The notes under the pieces: generated by a model
What the model saw: only the letters and a program-made list of their open reading frames with translations
The model's database searches: none
Told to the model about the DNA's origin: nothing
NCBI RefSeq assembly: GCF_024398015.1
Contig: NZ_CP073747.1
Coordinates: forward strand, 630,501 to 694,500
DNA from: Kordiimonas sp. SCSIO 12610
Lineage (GTDB): Bacteria; Pseudomonadota; Alphaproteobacteria; Sphingomonadales; Kordiimonadaceae
Direction of reading: 5' to 3'
DNA length: 64,000 nt
Made by a program: the position numbers and the translations under genes
In this document: in pieces, positions 54,036 through 63,246 of the stretch
How positions within the stretch are numbered: position 1 is the stretch's first letter
Layout: every line of letters starts with the position of its first letter

Positions 54036-55451
54036 TTATATCTTCAATAGAAACTTAACGATTTTTCGGGTCCGTTCGCTATAAAGCGCAGGTGTAAAGA
54101 ATGAGCCTGCTGCGCGCTTACCAACCTCTGCAAGGGTTGGATAGGCTGATATCATGCCCGCCATATCCCGCATTTTAAAGCCTTTTGAGAGCGCAAGCTG
54201 CCATGTTTGAATAAGTTCACCTGCGCTTGCGCCGACAATACCAGCGCCGAGGATCTTACCTTTTTTGTCGACAACAACCTTGATCAAACCTTTGGTTAAC
54301 AGCTCAGCGCGGGCACGATCATTTTCGGCGTATTCCCATGTGATCGCTTTGATACTTTCACCAAATTTTTCCCGTGCTTGTGCTTCCGTCAGGCCAACCT
54401 GCGATAGTTCCGGGTCGGTATAGGTTACCCAAGGTACTGCAGCATAGTTTGCTTTCGCAGGCAGTTTGAACAGAATATTCTGGATAATAATGCCTGCATC
54501 ATATCCGGCAACATGGGTGAACATCAAACCACCTTTAACGTCGCCAATGGCAAAAATACGTTTGTTTGATGTGCGCAGGCGCGCATCCACCTCAATACCC
54601 CGGTTACTGTATTTCACACCAGCAGCCTCTAGGCCAATATTATCCACATTTGGCGCGCGTCCAGCAGCGATCAGAAGGTGTGATCCCTTTATTTCCTCAC
54701 CGCCAGATAGCTTAATGGTAATGCCACCAGTTTTGCCTGAAACACTTTCGATATCAACACCTTCACGGATATCAATGCCTTCATCGCGCAGACTATCGAG
54801 TACGATTTTTGTTAGCTCCGGGTCATCCTTTGGCATGGCTTGAAATTTCTCAAGCACGGTTACCTTAGCACCTAAGCGTTTGTGCGCTTCTGCCATCTCG
54901 AGGCCAATTGGGCCTGCACCAACAACAATCAAATGATCTGGACACACCGTATTATCGAAAATTTCTTCGTTCGTGAGATAATCAGTATCCTCAATACCGG
55001 GAATAGGGGGAACGGCCGCCCGCGATCCGGTCGCAATCACAAACTTTTTTGCCTGTATACGCTTACCGCCAGCCTCAACCTCGTTTGGTCCTGTGAATTT
55101 TGCGGCAGCTTCGATAACATTCACACCCAAACTTTCAAAGCGTTCAACGCTGTCGTGGGGTTCGATGCCTTTAATTACGTTTTTGACGTGTGCGTTGGCG
55201 GCGGCGAAATCAATTTCGGGTTCAACAGGTTTGATACCGTATGGTGCGCCGCTTCGCATCGCTTCGGCGCGCTTGCCGGCAGCCAACAGCGCTTTTGATG
55301 GAACACAGCCAGTGTTCAAACAGTCGCCGCCCATTTTGTGCTTTTCAATCAAAACAACTTCCGCACCCATTTGAACAGCACCAGCCGCAACCGAGAGGCC
55401 GCCAGAGCCAGCACCAATAACACAAATATCTGTTTTAATGATTTCAGTCAT
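54036..55451 (-). CDS. FAD-dependent pyridine nucleotide-disulfide oxidoreductase (mercuric reductase-like)
   Basis: The 471-residue protein has FAD motif 'GAGSGGLSVAAGAVQMG', the redox pair in 'GGDCLNTGCVPSKAL' and an NAD(P) motif 'GAGPIGLEMA'. At the C-terminus the usual His of lipoamide dehydrogenase is replaced ('SAYPTLAEVG'), and there is no CC pair as in MerA. So the substrate is neither clearly lipoamide nor mercury. It is followed downstream on the chromosome by arsenic-linked genes, and its operon partner is TVP38. Confidence 0.87.
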   Translation of the reverse strand: MTEIIKTDICVIGAGSGGLSVAAGAVQMGAEVVLIEKHKMGGDCLNTGCVPSKALLAAGKRAEAMRSGAPYGIKPVEPEIDFAAANAHVKNVIKGIEPHDSVERFESLGVNVIEAAAKFTGPNEVEAGGKRIQAKKFVIATGSRAAVPPIPGIEDTDYLTNEEIFDNTVCPDHLIVVGAGPIGLEMAEAHKRLGAKVTVLEKFQAMPKDDPELTKIVLDSLRDEGIDIREGVDIESVSGKTGGITIKLSGGEEIKGSHLLIAAGRAPNVDNIGLEAAGVKYSNRGIEVDARLRTSNKRIFAIGDVKGGLMFTHVAGYDAGIIIQNILFKLPAKANYAAVPWVTYTDPELSQVGLTEAQAREKFGESIKAITWEYAENDRARAELLTKGLIKVVVDKKGKILGAGIVGASAGELIQTWQLALSKGFKMRDMAGMISAYPTLAEVGKRAAGSFFTPALYSERTRKIVKFLLKI

Positions 55452-55466
55452 GATTATGTCCCGTGA

Positions 55467-56225
55467 TTATGCACCGTTTTCAGATGGTTCTGCGGTGTCT
55501 TCGCCTTTAATTTTTTTATAGATGATTGGCACGAGCGATAAGACCACAAGACCAATGATAGGGCCAATAATTTCTGGCTGTAGCAAAATGCCAGCGCCAA
55601 TATTTTCTGATTCTGTAATCGATGAGAATCCAGCACCTACGCTTGCAAATACAAATGTACCGGGCATGATACCAAAGAATGTCGCGATTACGTAACTTTT
55701 GGCAGGTACCCTAAACGCTGCCGCCGCCAGATTCACCACAAAGAACGGGAACAAGGGAACAAGGCGAAGAATGAACATATAGCTCATGGCGTCTTTGGCG
55801 AAACCCTCTTCAAGGTTTTTCATTTTTTCACCGCCAAGCTTCGCTAGTGTATCACCAGCAGCTTCACGGCCAGCATAGAAAATAATTGTCGCACCGATGG
55901 TGGCACCAACAACAACAGCAATACCACCATATAATGTACCAAGGATAAACCCAGATAGCAGGGTGAATATAGAGCCGACGGGCGCAGATATCGCCGTTGC
56001 AATTGCATAAATTACAACAACCGCCAACATCGCAAGAACAAGGTTATCCCGCGCAAATTCTTTCAATGTGCTTTGGTTCTCTGCAATTGCATCGACCGTA
56101 AAGTATTCGTTCAAGCCGGTCGCAAAGAAAGCGATAAGGGCAATCACAATGATCCCAATTGGAAGGAAGCGTTTCCAAGCAGGCTTAGCGGCTGCCGTGC
56201 TTTCGTGTTCTGTTGGCGTTGTCAT
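55467..56225 (-). CDS. TVP38/TMEM64 family membrane protein
   Basis: The 252-residue protein has six or so membrane helices and the family core 'GSIFTLLSGFILGTLYGGIA' plus 'LRLVPLFPFFVVNLAAAAF'. DedA/TVP38 proteins are thought to move lipids or ions. It overlaps no gene but sits 15 bp before the reductase gene, the common pairing. The two probably work together at the inner membrane. Confidence 0.9.
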   Translation of the reverse strand: MTTPTEHESTAAAKPAWKRFLPIGIIVIALIAFFATGLNEYFTVDAIAENQSTLKEFARDNLVLAMLAVVVIYAIATAISAPVGSIFTLLSGFILGTLYGGIAVVVGATIGATIIFYAGREAAGDTLAKLGGEKMKNLEEGFAKDAMSYMFILRLVPLFPFFVVNLAAAAFRVPAKSYVIATFFGIMPGTFVFASVGAGFSSITESENIGAGILLQPEIIGPIIGLVVLSLVPIIYKKIKGEDTAEPSENGA

Positions 56226-56277
56226 ATGTTTTTCCTGTTTTATCGCGAAAGTATCCTCGAACCACCCTTAGTGATTA

Positions 56278-57099
56278 TTATTTTACAGTGTTCAGGTTCC
56301 AGTCGTAATCATGGTCGCTGATACGGTTCACTTTTTCTAATTTGGCTTTTTTATCGCCTTCAGCATACTTTTTAAGGTGTTCAATCACACTTTTGTCGTC
56401 GCCGCCAAAATCGTCTTTGAACCAGCTATAGATAGACGAAACTTCAATGCGATTACCACTAATCTTTTGAATACCGCGGTCGCTGTTAATAAAGATACGG
56501 GCGCTTTCTTCCAGCAAATGTTCCATATTTTCCGCAGTCCATGCACGATTAACAAGGTTCGGGCAGCCATAAGACGCACAGTTTACACTATAGTGTGTAC
56601 GGGGATCATTCCAAATAGGGCGCAGAATGCCATGCTCGATGTTATCAAGGGTAATGTCTTTGTCTTCTACAACAAAAATATCATCTTTCCACGGTCCAAG
56701 GTTAAAGAGGCCACCGTTAATTTTACGGATAGACGATACAGGATATTCATCGATAACCAGGTTTACAGTGATAGCATTGTACGCATTGATCCAGTATGCG
56801 CGCTGTTCTTCGCGGTTCAGATCCGTTACTTTAATGTCAGACAAGGCATCCAGATAATTTTCTAGTGCTTCTTTGTCTTCAGCACTGACACCTCCATAAT
56901 CAAACAGGTTCAAACCAGCGTCGGTTGTTTGGATATATTTCTGAAGAATGCGGTCCCAAACACTATGGTCCACAATTTGTGTGGAATTTGGATTGTGTGC
57001 TGTCCAATATTCAATAGCTTTAGGGCCAGACTGTGCTGATGCAACATCCCAGGTCAGGAGGATCATGCAGGCTGCATAGGCAAAGTGTGTCAGTTTCAT
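56278..57099 (-). CDS. Exported DUF547 protein
   Basis: The 273-residue protein has a signal peptide (MKLTHFAYAACMILLTWDVA). The DUF547 core has 'REEQRAYWINAYNAITVNLV' and the signature 'HYSVNCASYGCPNL', with a conserved His and two Cys. No enzyme function is established for the family. It lies 52 bp upstream of TVP38 on the same strand, so the three genes form an operon. A second DUF547 protein is at 63247. Confidence 0.9.
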   Translation of the reverse strand: MKLTHFAYAACMILLTWDVASAQSGPKAIEYWTAHNPNSTQIVDHSVWDRILQKYIQTTDAGLNLFDYGGVSAEDKEALENYLDALSDIKVTDLNREEQRAYWINAYNAITVNLVIDEYPVSSIRKINGGLFNLGPWKDDIFVVEDKDITLDNIEHGILRPIWNDPRTHYSVNCASYGCPNLVNRAWTAENMEHLLEESARIFINSDRGIQKISGNRIEVSSIYSWFKDDFGGDDKSVIEHLKKYAEGDKKAKLEKVNRISDHDYDWNLNTVK

Positions 57100-57384
57100 A
57101 ACATTTCCCGTCTTGTCATCACTATAGTTTACTGCTTACTAAGTAGGTTACTGCATCTCATATATCCAGACACACATTTCTAACATTCGAGTGACCATTT
57201 GGTTATTAATTGGCCAAAAAGCGTTAGATTTTGTTGAAGTTAAACTGTTACCGATAGCATTGAAATGTTTATCGCTTGAGTTAAAGTCTGGAATGCTTTA
57301 CCGACCAAGGCTGAAGTTGACCTAGAAACTAATAAAATATCGCTTCTTTTAATACCAGTTTACTGCCGACATAAAAGTATAAAT

Positions 57385-58077
57385 ATGAGTCATCACGAAC
57401 CAACATTGGTATTGTTTTTCAAGCGTCCGAAACTCGGATTTGGGAAGCAACGGCTAGCTGCCTCAATCGGGCCTGAAAAAGCATACCAAATTGCTGAATG
57501 CCTTCTTTTATGCGCAACCGAAGATATGAAAACATGGGAAGGGCGATGTGTTTTTGCGGTTGAAGCACGCGATGATCTGGATTGGGCAAGCGCGCTTTTG
57601 AGGCGCGAAATGGCTGGCAGCCAATTTGACCTGATAGCACAAAGTGAAGGCAACCTCGGCGAACGGTTGAACCATGTGGACCACTATGTGCGGGATAAGG
57701 GGGCGAAGCATGTCTATTTTATAGGTTCGGACGCACCGATTTTATCCCCAAAATTCTATCAGTTTATATTCAGTCAAGTTTCTGATTACGATATAACGCT
57801 TGCGTCTTCGGATGATGGTGGTGTTACGCTGATGGGGGGCAGGAAGCCATGGCCGGATATGATCGGATTACCCTGGAGCACGGATAGTTTAGGTGATGAA
57901 TTGCGCAGCCTGTGTGAAGAAAAGCACCTTTCTGTTAAGGTTCTTGACGGACACTATGACATCGATACTCTGACTGACCTGAAGCGCTGTATTGATGATT
58001 TAAGAGGGGACAATCGCCCTCAGCGGAAGCGATTATGCAAAGTGTTTGATGAACTTAATCTCGTGGGGCATGGCTAA
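57385..58077 (+). CDS. TIGR04282-type (DUF2064) glycosyltransferase, arsenosugar-associated
   Basis: The 230-residue protein starts 'TLVLFFKRPKLGFGKQRLAA', the DUF2064 nucleotide-binding pattern. It then has 'FIGSDAPILSPKF' and 'LASSDDGGVTLMGG'. TIGR04282 enzymes sit in arsenosugar clusters and probably process a sugar nucleotide. The next gene begins at the base right after its stop, which indicates tight coupling. Confidence 0.83.
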   Translation: MSHHEPTLVLFFKRPKLGFGKQRLAASIGPEKAYQIAECLLLCATEDMKTWEGRCVFAVEARDDLDWASALLRREMAGSQFDLIAQSEGNLGERLNHVDHYVRDKGAKHVYFIGSDAPILSPKFYQFIFSQVSDYDITLASSDDGGVTLMGGRKPWPDMIGLPWSTDSLGDELRSLCEEKHLSVKVLDGHYDIDTLTDLKRCIDDLRGDNRPQRKRLCKVFDELNLVGHG

Positions 58078-58806
58078 GTGACAGCGAAATTAAGTATCAT
58101 AATTCCCTGCTACCGCGATGAAGAGGCGCTGACAGAATTGCTGCCAACATTAAAGCAATTAAGTGCTAGCTGTGAATTGTTGGATGGTACTGAGATCATT
58201 GTTGTTGATGGTGCGTCTTCTCGTGATTGTAAATCGATTGTTGAGGCCGCAGGCGGAATTTACCTTTCGGAGGACGCAAACAGGGGAAAACAAATCCTTA
58301 GCGGCGTGAAGGTAGCATCCGGCAATATATTCTGGTTCCTTCATGCTGATGTTACCTTGGATACTTCGAGTGTTGATGAAATATCAAAAAAATATGCAGA
58401 CGGCGTTCGCGCGGGGTATTTCAAATTTGCATTTTCGGGGCCAAAGACGAGCATCAAGCGGTTTTTAGCCTATTGGGTAAACCTGAGGTCAAGAATAGGT
58501 GGGATTGCCTACGGTGATCAGGGCCTTTTCATTGACGCTGAAACATACTTTAAGGCAGGTGGTCATGCCCCATTGCCTCTGTTTGAAGAAGCCCGGTTGA
58601 TGCGAAGGCTGAAACGCGGTGGATTGCTTGTTCCCTTGGCATTGGAAATATACGTGAATTCGCGGCGCTGGGAACGGGACGGATTTATTAAAAGAACGCT
58701 GTCCAATCGCATATTTGCGCTTCTATATGCGCTTGGTTTTTCCGCTGAACGTATTTCAGGATGGTATCGAACATCCTCAACATCGCAGAACAGTGATTTG
58801 CATTGA
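58078..58806 (+). CDS. TIGR04283-type family 2 glycosyltransferase, arsenosugar-associated
   Basis: The 242-residue GT2 protein has 'LSIIIPCYRDEEALTELLPT', 'IIVVDGASSRD', 'ANRGKQILSG' and the acidic 'FLHADVTLD'. The pattern fits the TIGR04283 group found with TIGR04282 in arsenosugar loci. It begins with GTG immediately after the previous stop. The C-terminus has a hydrophobic stretch near residues 220-230. Confidence 0.83.
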   Translation: MTAKLSIIIPCYRDEEALTELLPTLKQLSASCELLDGTEIIVVDGASSRDCKSIVEAAGGIYLSEDANRGKQILSGVKVASGNIFWFLHADVTLDTSSVDEISKKYADGVRAGYFKFAFSGPKTSIKRFLAYWVNLRSRIGGIAYGDQGLFIDAETYFKAGGHAPLPLFEEARLMRRLKRGGLLVPLALEIYVNSRRWERDGFIKRTLSNRIFALLYALGFSAERISGWYRTSSTSQNSDLH

Positions 58807-58878
58807 GGGTTATAAATACTATTAAGGTTCGCACATAAGGTTCATAAAGCCACTTATAGAGAAAAGGTTACTATTCAC

Positions 58879-59928
58879 ATGCATGATAAGGTTCAAGAAT
58901 ACTACGGAAAGGTGCTGCAAAACTCGGACGATTTGCAAACAGACGCATGTTGTACTGAAGCCAGCATGCCTGATTTTCTAAAACCTGTTCTCTCTGAAAT
59001 TCATGATGAAGTGATGATGCGCTATTATGGCTGCGGATTGATTGCACCTGAGGCACTGGAGGGGCTTTCGATCCTTGATCTTGGGTCAGGGTCAGGGCGG
59101 GATGCTTATGCTCTTGCAAAGCTGGTTGGTGAAAATGGCCGTGTTGTCGGCGTTGATATGACAGACGAACAGTTGGAAGTTGCGAACCGTCATCTTGAGT
59201 ATCACCGTGAGAAATTTGGGTATGCCAAGTCAAACGTAACGTTTCTGAAGGGGTATCTCGAAAACCTTGGTGATTTGGGTTTGGAAGAAGGCAGTTTTGA
59301 CGTGATCGTTTCCAATTGCGTGATCAATTTGTGCGACGATAAAGAAGCGGTGCTTAAGGAAGCATTCCGTTTGTTGAAGCCGGGCGGGGAAATGTATTTC
59401 TCTGATGTATATTCTGATCGCCGCGTGCCAATTGAACTGACAAAAGACCCCATCCTTCACGGTGAATGCCTGAGCGGCGCATTATACTGGAATGATTTTC
59501 TGCATATTGCAAAGGCAAGCGGATTTGCCGATCCACGGTTAGTGACAGATCGCCCGCTTGGTATCAGTAATCCAGCGATCGCAGCCAAACTTGGAAATAT
59601 TAATTTCTATTCCGCTACATACAGATTGTTTAAATTGCCCGACCTTGAACCAATGTGCGAAGACTACGGGCAAGCGGTAATTTATAAAGGCACGGTCGAG
59701 CACCAAAGCGATGCATTCGCGCTCGATGGCCATCATTACATGGAAAAAGGCCGGGTTTTCCCAGTTTGCGGAAACACATACCGTATGCTTTCTGAAACGC
59801 GCTTTAAGGAACATTTCGACTTTATCGGCGATTGGTCTACGCATTATGGGATTTTCCCCGGGTGTGGTACCAATATCCCGTTCGGCGAAAGTGATCCTTC
59901 CGCGTCGGTTTCTGGTGGATGTTGCTAA
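58879..59928 (+). CDS. arsM: Arsenite S-adenosylmethionine methyltransferase (ArsM-like)
   Basis: The 349-residue protein has the SAM motif 'ILDLGSGSGRDAY' (residues 65-77) and the ArsM hallmark 'SNCVINL' with Cys147. Other Cys fit the arsenic-binding set: Cys24-Cys25 near the N-terminus and Cys197 in 'GECLSGAL'. The C-terminus adds Cys260, Cys297, Cys329 and a terminal GGCC. ArsM methylates trivalent arsenic. The extended C-terminal half (about residues 220-349) is longer than in plain ArsM and resembles the form in arsenosugar clusters. Confidence 0.82.
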   Translation: MHDKVQEYYGKVLQNSDDLQTDACCTEASMPDFLKPVLSEIHDEVMMRYYGCGLIAPEALEGLSILDLGSGSGRDAYALAKLVGENGRVVGVDMTDEQLEVANRHLEYHREKFGYAKSNVTFLKGYLENLGDLGLEEGSFDVIVSNCVINLCDDKEAVLKEAFRLLKPGGEMYFSDVYSDRRVPIELTKDPILHGECLSGALYWNDFLHIAKASGFADPRLVTDRPLGISNPAIAAKLGNINFYSATYRLFKLPDLEPMCEDYGQAVIYKGTVEHQSDAFALDGHHYMEKGRVFPVCGNTYRMLSETRFKEHFDFIGDWSTHYGIFPGCGTNIPFGESDPSASVSGGCC

Positions 59929-59980
59929 GGTCGAATAAGATACAGATGAAGGCACGCCGCTAAATTGAAGGGTTTTCAGG

Positions 59981-60910
59981 ATGGATGGGTCGATCAAAAC
60001 TGGTGGGTCTGATTTGGACAACTGGTTATACACCCCAAAGGGTGAAAAACGCGGTTATATTCAACCGCATGCGCTGAAGGAACTTTGGTTTCATACGGGT
60101 ACAGCGTGTAATCTGGCATGCCCGTTTTGCCTTGAAGGATCAAAACCTGGTGATACCCGTTTGGGGCTTGTGAAATTTGAGGATGCAAAACCATTTATCG
60201 ATGAAGCCCTCGCGATGGGGGTCGAGCAATTTTCCTTTACCGGCGGCGAACCCTTTATCGCCAAAGATATTGTAAAAATTCTTCTTTATGCTGCGCAGTT
60301 TAAACCTTGTATGGTGCTGACAAACGCGACGGCGCCTCTGTTATCAAGGCTTGCTCAGGTGGAAATGCTTCAGGAAACCAAATTCCCTGTGTCCTTCAGG
60401 GTAAGTCTGGATCATTATGAAGCCGAAAAACATGATGAAGGCCGCGGCAAAGGCAGTTTTGATTCCGCAGTTATCGGTATTCGGGCCCTTCTGGAACGCG
60501 GGTTTAATGTATCGATCGCGCGCCATATGACAGAGGGTGAAGACAGTGCTGCTGTTGATGCGATTTATCATGACCTTGTAGGTGATATGGGGTTTGATCA
60601 ACCGCCCCGTATCGTTGCTTTTCCCGAGTTTAATACGCCGTTCAGCGAAGCAGATGTCCCGCAAATAACCGAAAATTGCATGACCGAATTTCATACCGAA
60701 GCGGGTCGGCGTGATTTTATGTGTGCCTTCTCTAAAATGGTTGTCAAAGAAGACGGTAAAATGCGGGTTTATGCCTGTACTCTGGTTGATGACAATAAGG
60801 ATTATGACCTTGGTGGGTCATTGGATGAAGCAATGAAGGCACGGGTTATGCTTGGGCACCATCGTTGTTATAGCTGTTTTGCCTATGGCGCATCCTGTAG
60901 TGAAGCCTGA
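59981..60910 (+). CDS. Radical SAM protein in arsenic cluster (not canonical ArsS)
   Basis: The 309-residue protein has the cluster motif C-x3-C-x2-C in 'TACNLACPFC' (Cys43, Cys47, Cys50) and 'FTGGEPF' for SAM binding. A C-terminal 'HHRCYSCFAYGASCSEA' (Cys296, Cys299, Cys306) may bind a second iron-sulfur cluster. The typical ArsS start and DUF3641 tail are not visible. It follows ArsM by 52 bp and probably catalyses a radical step on an arsenical or sugar precursor. Confidence 0.82.
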   Translation: MDGSIKTGGSDLDNWLYTPKGEKRGYIQPHALKELWFHTGTACNLACPFCLEGSKPGDTRLGLVKFEDAKPFIDEALAMGVEQFSFTGGEPFIAKDIVKILLYAAQFKPCMVLTNATAPLLSRLAQVEMLQETKFPVSFRVSLDHYEAEKHDEGRGKGSFDSAVIGIRALLERGFNVSIARHMTEGEDSAAVDAIYHDLVGDMGFDQPPRIVAFPEFNTPFSEADVPQITENCMTEFHTEAGRRDFMCAFSKMVVKEDGKMRVYACTLVDDNKDYDLGGSLDEAMKARVMLGHHRCYSCFAYGASCSEA

Positions 60911-60958
60911 AAAACCGCCTGTTTGGACTAGTTCCCGTTTTAGAACCAATAAAGTAAG

Positions 60959-61690
60959 TTAGTACGGATTTGCTTTTTTAGCGTTTGGTATGGCTTTGGG
61001 TTCGCCGCGCAATAACTCGCGGGCTATGACATAGAGTATTTTGCTACCGGCATTGAAAACACCGCTAATCGTGCCGGAAATTTTTGATTTACCAAAAAGT
61101 CTGTCACGGTAGGGTACGTTGATTTCCAGGATATCAAGCCCGAGTTTGGCCGCACTAATTTGCATTTCAACCGTCCAACCAAAGTCTGGATCTTGCATGT
61201 TAAGCGAATTGAGTGCCTTTGGTGTTATCGCGCGGAACGGGCCTAAATCCGTATAATTGCTACCCCAAAATAAATTCATCAGCATGCAGGCAAAGGCATT
61301 TCCAAACCGCTGCGGGAAGGTAAGGGCATGGCGCGCAGCCTTATGCATACGGCTTCCAAGGGCCATGTCTGCTTTTGAATGAATGATGGGCTCACACAAG
61401 GTTTTGATCATGCTTGGGTCTTCACAGAAATCAGCGTCAAGAAAAACAATGATATCTGTTCTCGGCAGCGCTTTTATTCCTGTAAGGCAAGCTTGGCCAT
61501 ATCCCATAGTCGACTCTGATACTACTGCCGCGCCGCCAGCCTCCGCGAGTATTGCTGTATCGTCGCTAGAGCCGTTATCAACGACTAAGATATGGTCAAC
61601 ATACTCGGGTATCGCTTCAAGCAGCAGAGGAATTGTCTCAGCTTCATTGAGTGCAGGGATCAAAACCGAAATATGCTTGTCTTCAATCAT
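60959..61690 (-). CDS. Family 2 glycosyltransferase (dolichyl-phosphate mannose synthase-like)
   Basis: The 243-residue protein has 'ISVLIPALNEAETIPLLLEA', 'ILVVDNGSSDDT' and the metal motif 'IIVFLDADFCED'. The pattern fits polyprenyl-phosphate glycosyltransferases. I chose the ATG at 61690, which overlaps the stop of the preceding GT-C gene by 8 bp. It may make the polyprenyl-phosphate sugar used by that enzyme. Confidence 0.88.
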   Translation of the reverse strand: MIEDKHISVLIPALNEAETIPLLLEAIPEYVDHILVVDNGSSDDTAILAEAGGAAVVSESTMGYGQACLTGIKALPRTDIIVFLDADFCEDPSMIKTLCEPIIHSKADMALGSRMHKAARHALTFPQRFGNAFACMLMNLFWGSNYTDLGPFRAITPKALNSLNMQDPDFGWTVEMQISAAKLGLDILEINVPYRDRLFGKSKISGTISGVFNAGSKILYVIARELLRGEPKAIPNAKKANPY

Positions 61691-63134
61691 ACATATGCCT
61701 TTTACCAATTTGGTTACGTATATAATCGATCAGTAACCATAGAAGCGTTGGAAGGAATTCAAGCGGCACAATCAGGCGGTTGAATACATCCGGGTCATCT
61801 TCATTTAGGGACAAAGGATAGCGCAAATCATAGAGAGGCAAAGTAACGGTCAGTAACAATAACGGGCGCGATGGGTGAAGAGTAAGCCAAGGAATTAGCC
61901 AAATATAATACCAGGGATATCCTGTCGGTGACAATAAAAACAGGCTTGCGGTTAGTATAAGGATCGTCTGCGTAAGCATGTTCGTATCATGCGTTTGATC
62001 AACCGTTTTAGCATGTTTGAAGGTGCGAAGTACGATAACGCTTATTATAATAGCGCCTATCACCAGCCGCGATATAAAAGCCGCGTCATCCGTTATTGCC
62101 ACGAAGACTGTTTCTAGCCAACTAAATAGAAACGCATTGACGTGCCAGTTTTGTGAGTATGTCACTAATCCAGCGTCACTATCAAATTTGGTAATAGCCT
62201 GTGGCAATAATAGAAACAGGGTTATCAATGCGAAGGGTATACTGGCGAGTATCAGTTTTTTAGGCGTTTTAATATAGTTTGCAAAAAATACCGGCGCCAG
62301 CATAAGTGGCCATATTTTTACGCCGACAGCACCTGCAAGCATACTACCTGCCATTGAGACACGCATTTTCACAAACAGAATCACCGCGCTTAGTAGAAAC
62401 GGCAGCAGGATAATATCCATGTGCCCTGCATTCATTGTTTCTGTAATCACCAACGGATTTAGCCAGTAAATTGCGATTTGCCAACTTGGTTTCCTGAGGA
62501 GTTTCAAGAGCGTTATTGAAAGCCATAAAGTAGCAATTTCAAACATGAATAATAGGCCGCGCCATGTATCCAGGTGCCATGATTGAATATATTGACTAAG
62601 CGCGAAAAAAACCTGAGTCACTGGTGGGTATATGGTTCTAACATAAGGATAAGCAACTCTGCCGACAGGCCCTGTTTCGGCAATTTGTATTAGTGTGGGG
62701 TTTTTCGGTTCCGCTTCACTTGCGCTGTTCAAGTCCGCCTCGATTGTGGCTGGCAGGATGGGAGGGAGCGCATCTGAAGGCGAATGCTCGTAGGGGTTCA
62801 GGCCATTTATGGACATTTGGCCGTCAAAAAAATAGCGATAAAAATCGTCCTCATATATGGGGGTGGAACCGAACCAAATAATTCTAAGGAAAATTCCGAA
62901 TAAAAGAATTGCTTTGAAGATACGTGATGTTGTTTGGGTTTTTGACAAGAAAAGCAAAGTAATGAAATAGCCGATTGCAGCCATCATCATTAAGCTAATG
63001 CCAAAAACAGTTGGTCGATCGAGCCAGTGAATTGAATAATCGAATGCGGAAGATATAAATCGCAGCGATAATAGCCCCGCTGCCATGAAAAACGCCCCAA
63101 ACAGCAACTTGGCTAATGGTTGTTTTGCATGCAT
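61683..63134 (-). CDS. Polytopic GT-C glycosyltransferase (GT87/mannosyltransferase-like)
   Basis: The 483-residue protein has about 12 membrane helices. A periplasmic acidic motif, 'YEDDFYRYFFDGQM', lies after the second or third helix, as in GT-C enzymes that use polyprenyl-phosphate sugars. The neighbouring DPM1-like gene overlaps its 3' end. The pair likely adds a sugar outside the membrane; the acceptor is unknown. Confidence 0.83.
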   Translation of the reverse strand: MHAKQPLAKLLFGAFFMAAGLLSLRFISSAFDYSIHWLDRPTVFGISLMMMAAIGYFITLLFLSKTQTTSRIFKAILLFGIFLRIIWFGSTPIYEDDFYRYFFDGQMSINGLNPYEHSPSDALPPILPATIEADLNSASEAEPKNPTLIQIAETGPVGRVAYPYVRTIYPPVTQVFFALSQYIQSWHLDTWRGLLFMFEIATLWLSITLLKLLRKPSWQIAIYWLNPLVITETMNAGHMDIILLPFLLSAVILFVKMRVSMAGSMLAGAVGVKIWPLMLAPVFFANYIKTPKKLILASIPFALITLFLLLPQAITKFDSDAGLVTYSQNWHVNAFLFSWLETVFVAITDDAAFISRLVIGAIIISVIVLRTFKHAKTVDQTHDTNMLTQTILILTASLFLLSPTGYPWYYIWLIPWLTLHPSRPLLLLTVTLPLYDLRYPLSLNEDDPDVFNRLIVPLEFLPTLLWLLIDYIRNQIGKRHMYD

Positions 63135-63158
63135 TCGATCAAGCCTTTTTGTCTACGC

Positions 63159-63190
63159 ATAAGACCACAGAAATATATCTGTGGCCTTAT
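63159..63190 (-). terminator. Possible hairpin terminator after the second DUF547 gene
   Basis: ATAAGACCACAGA and TCTGTGGCCTTAT form a 13-bp stem with one mismatch and a 6-base loop. No good T run follows on either strand, so termination is possible but not certain. Confidence 0.45.
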
Positions 63191-63246
63191 TTATAAGGTT
63201 TTTCCTCAGCTGTTTATGTGACGCAGGCGCGGATTAGGGAGCGGGC

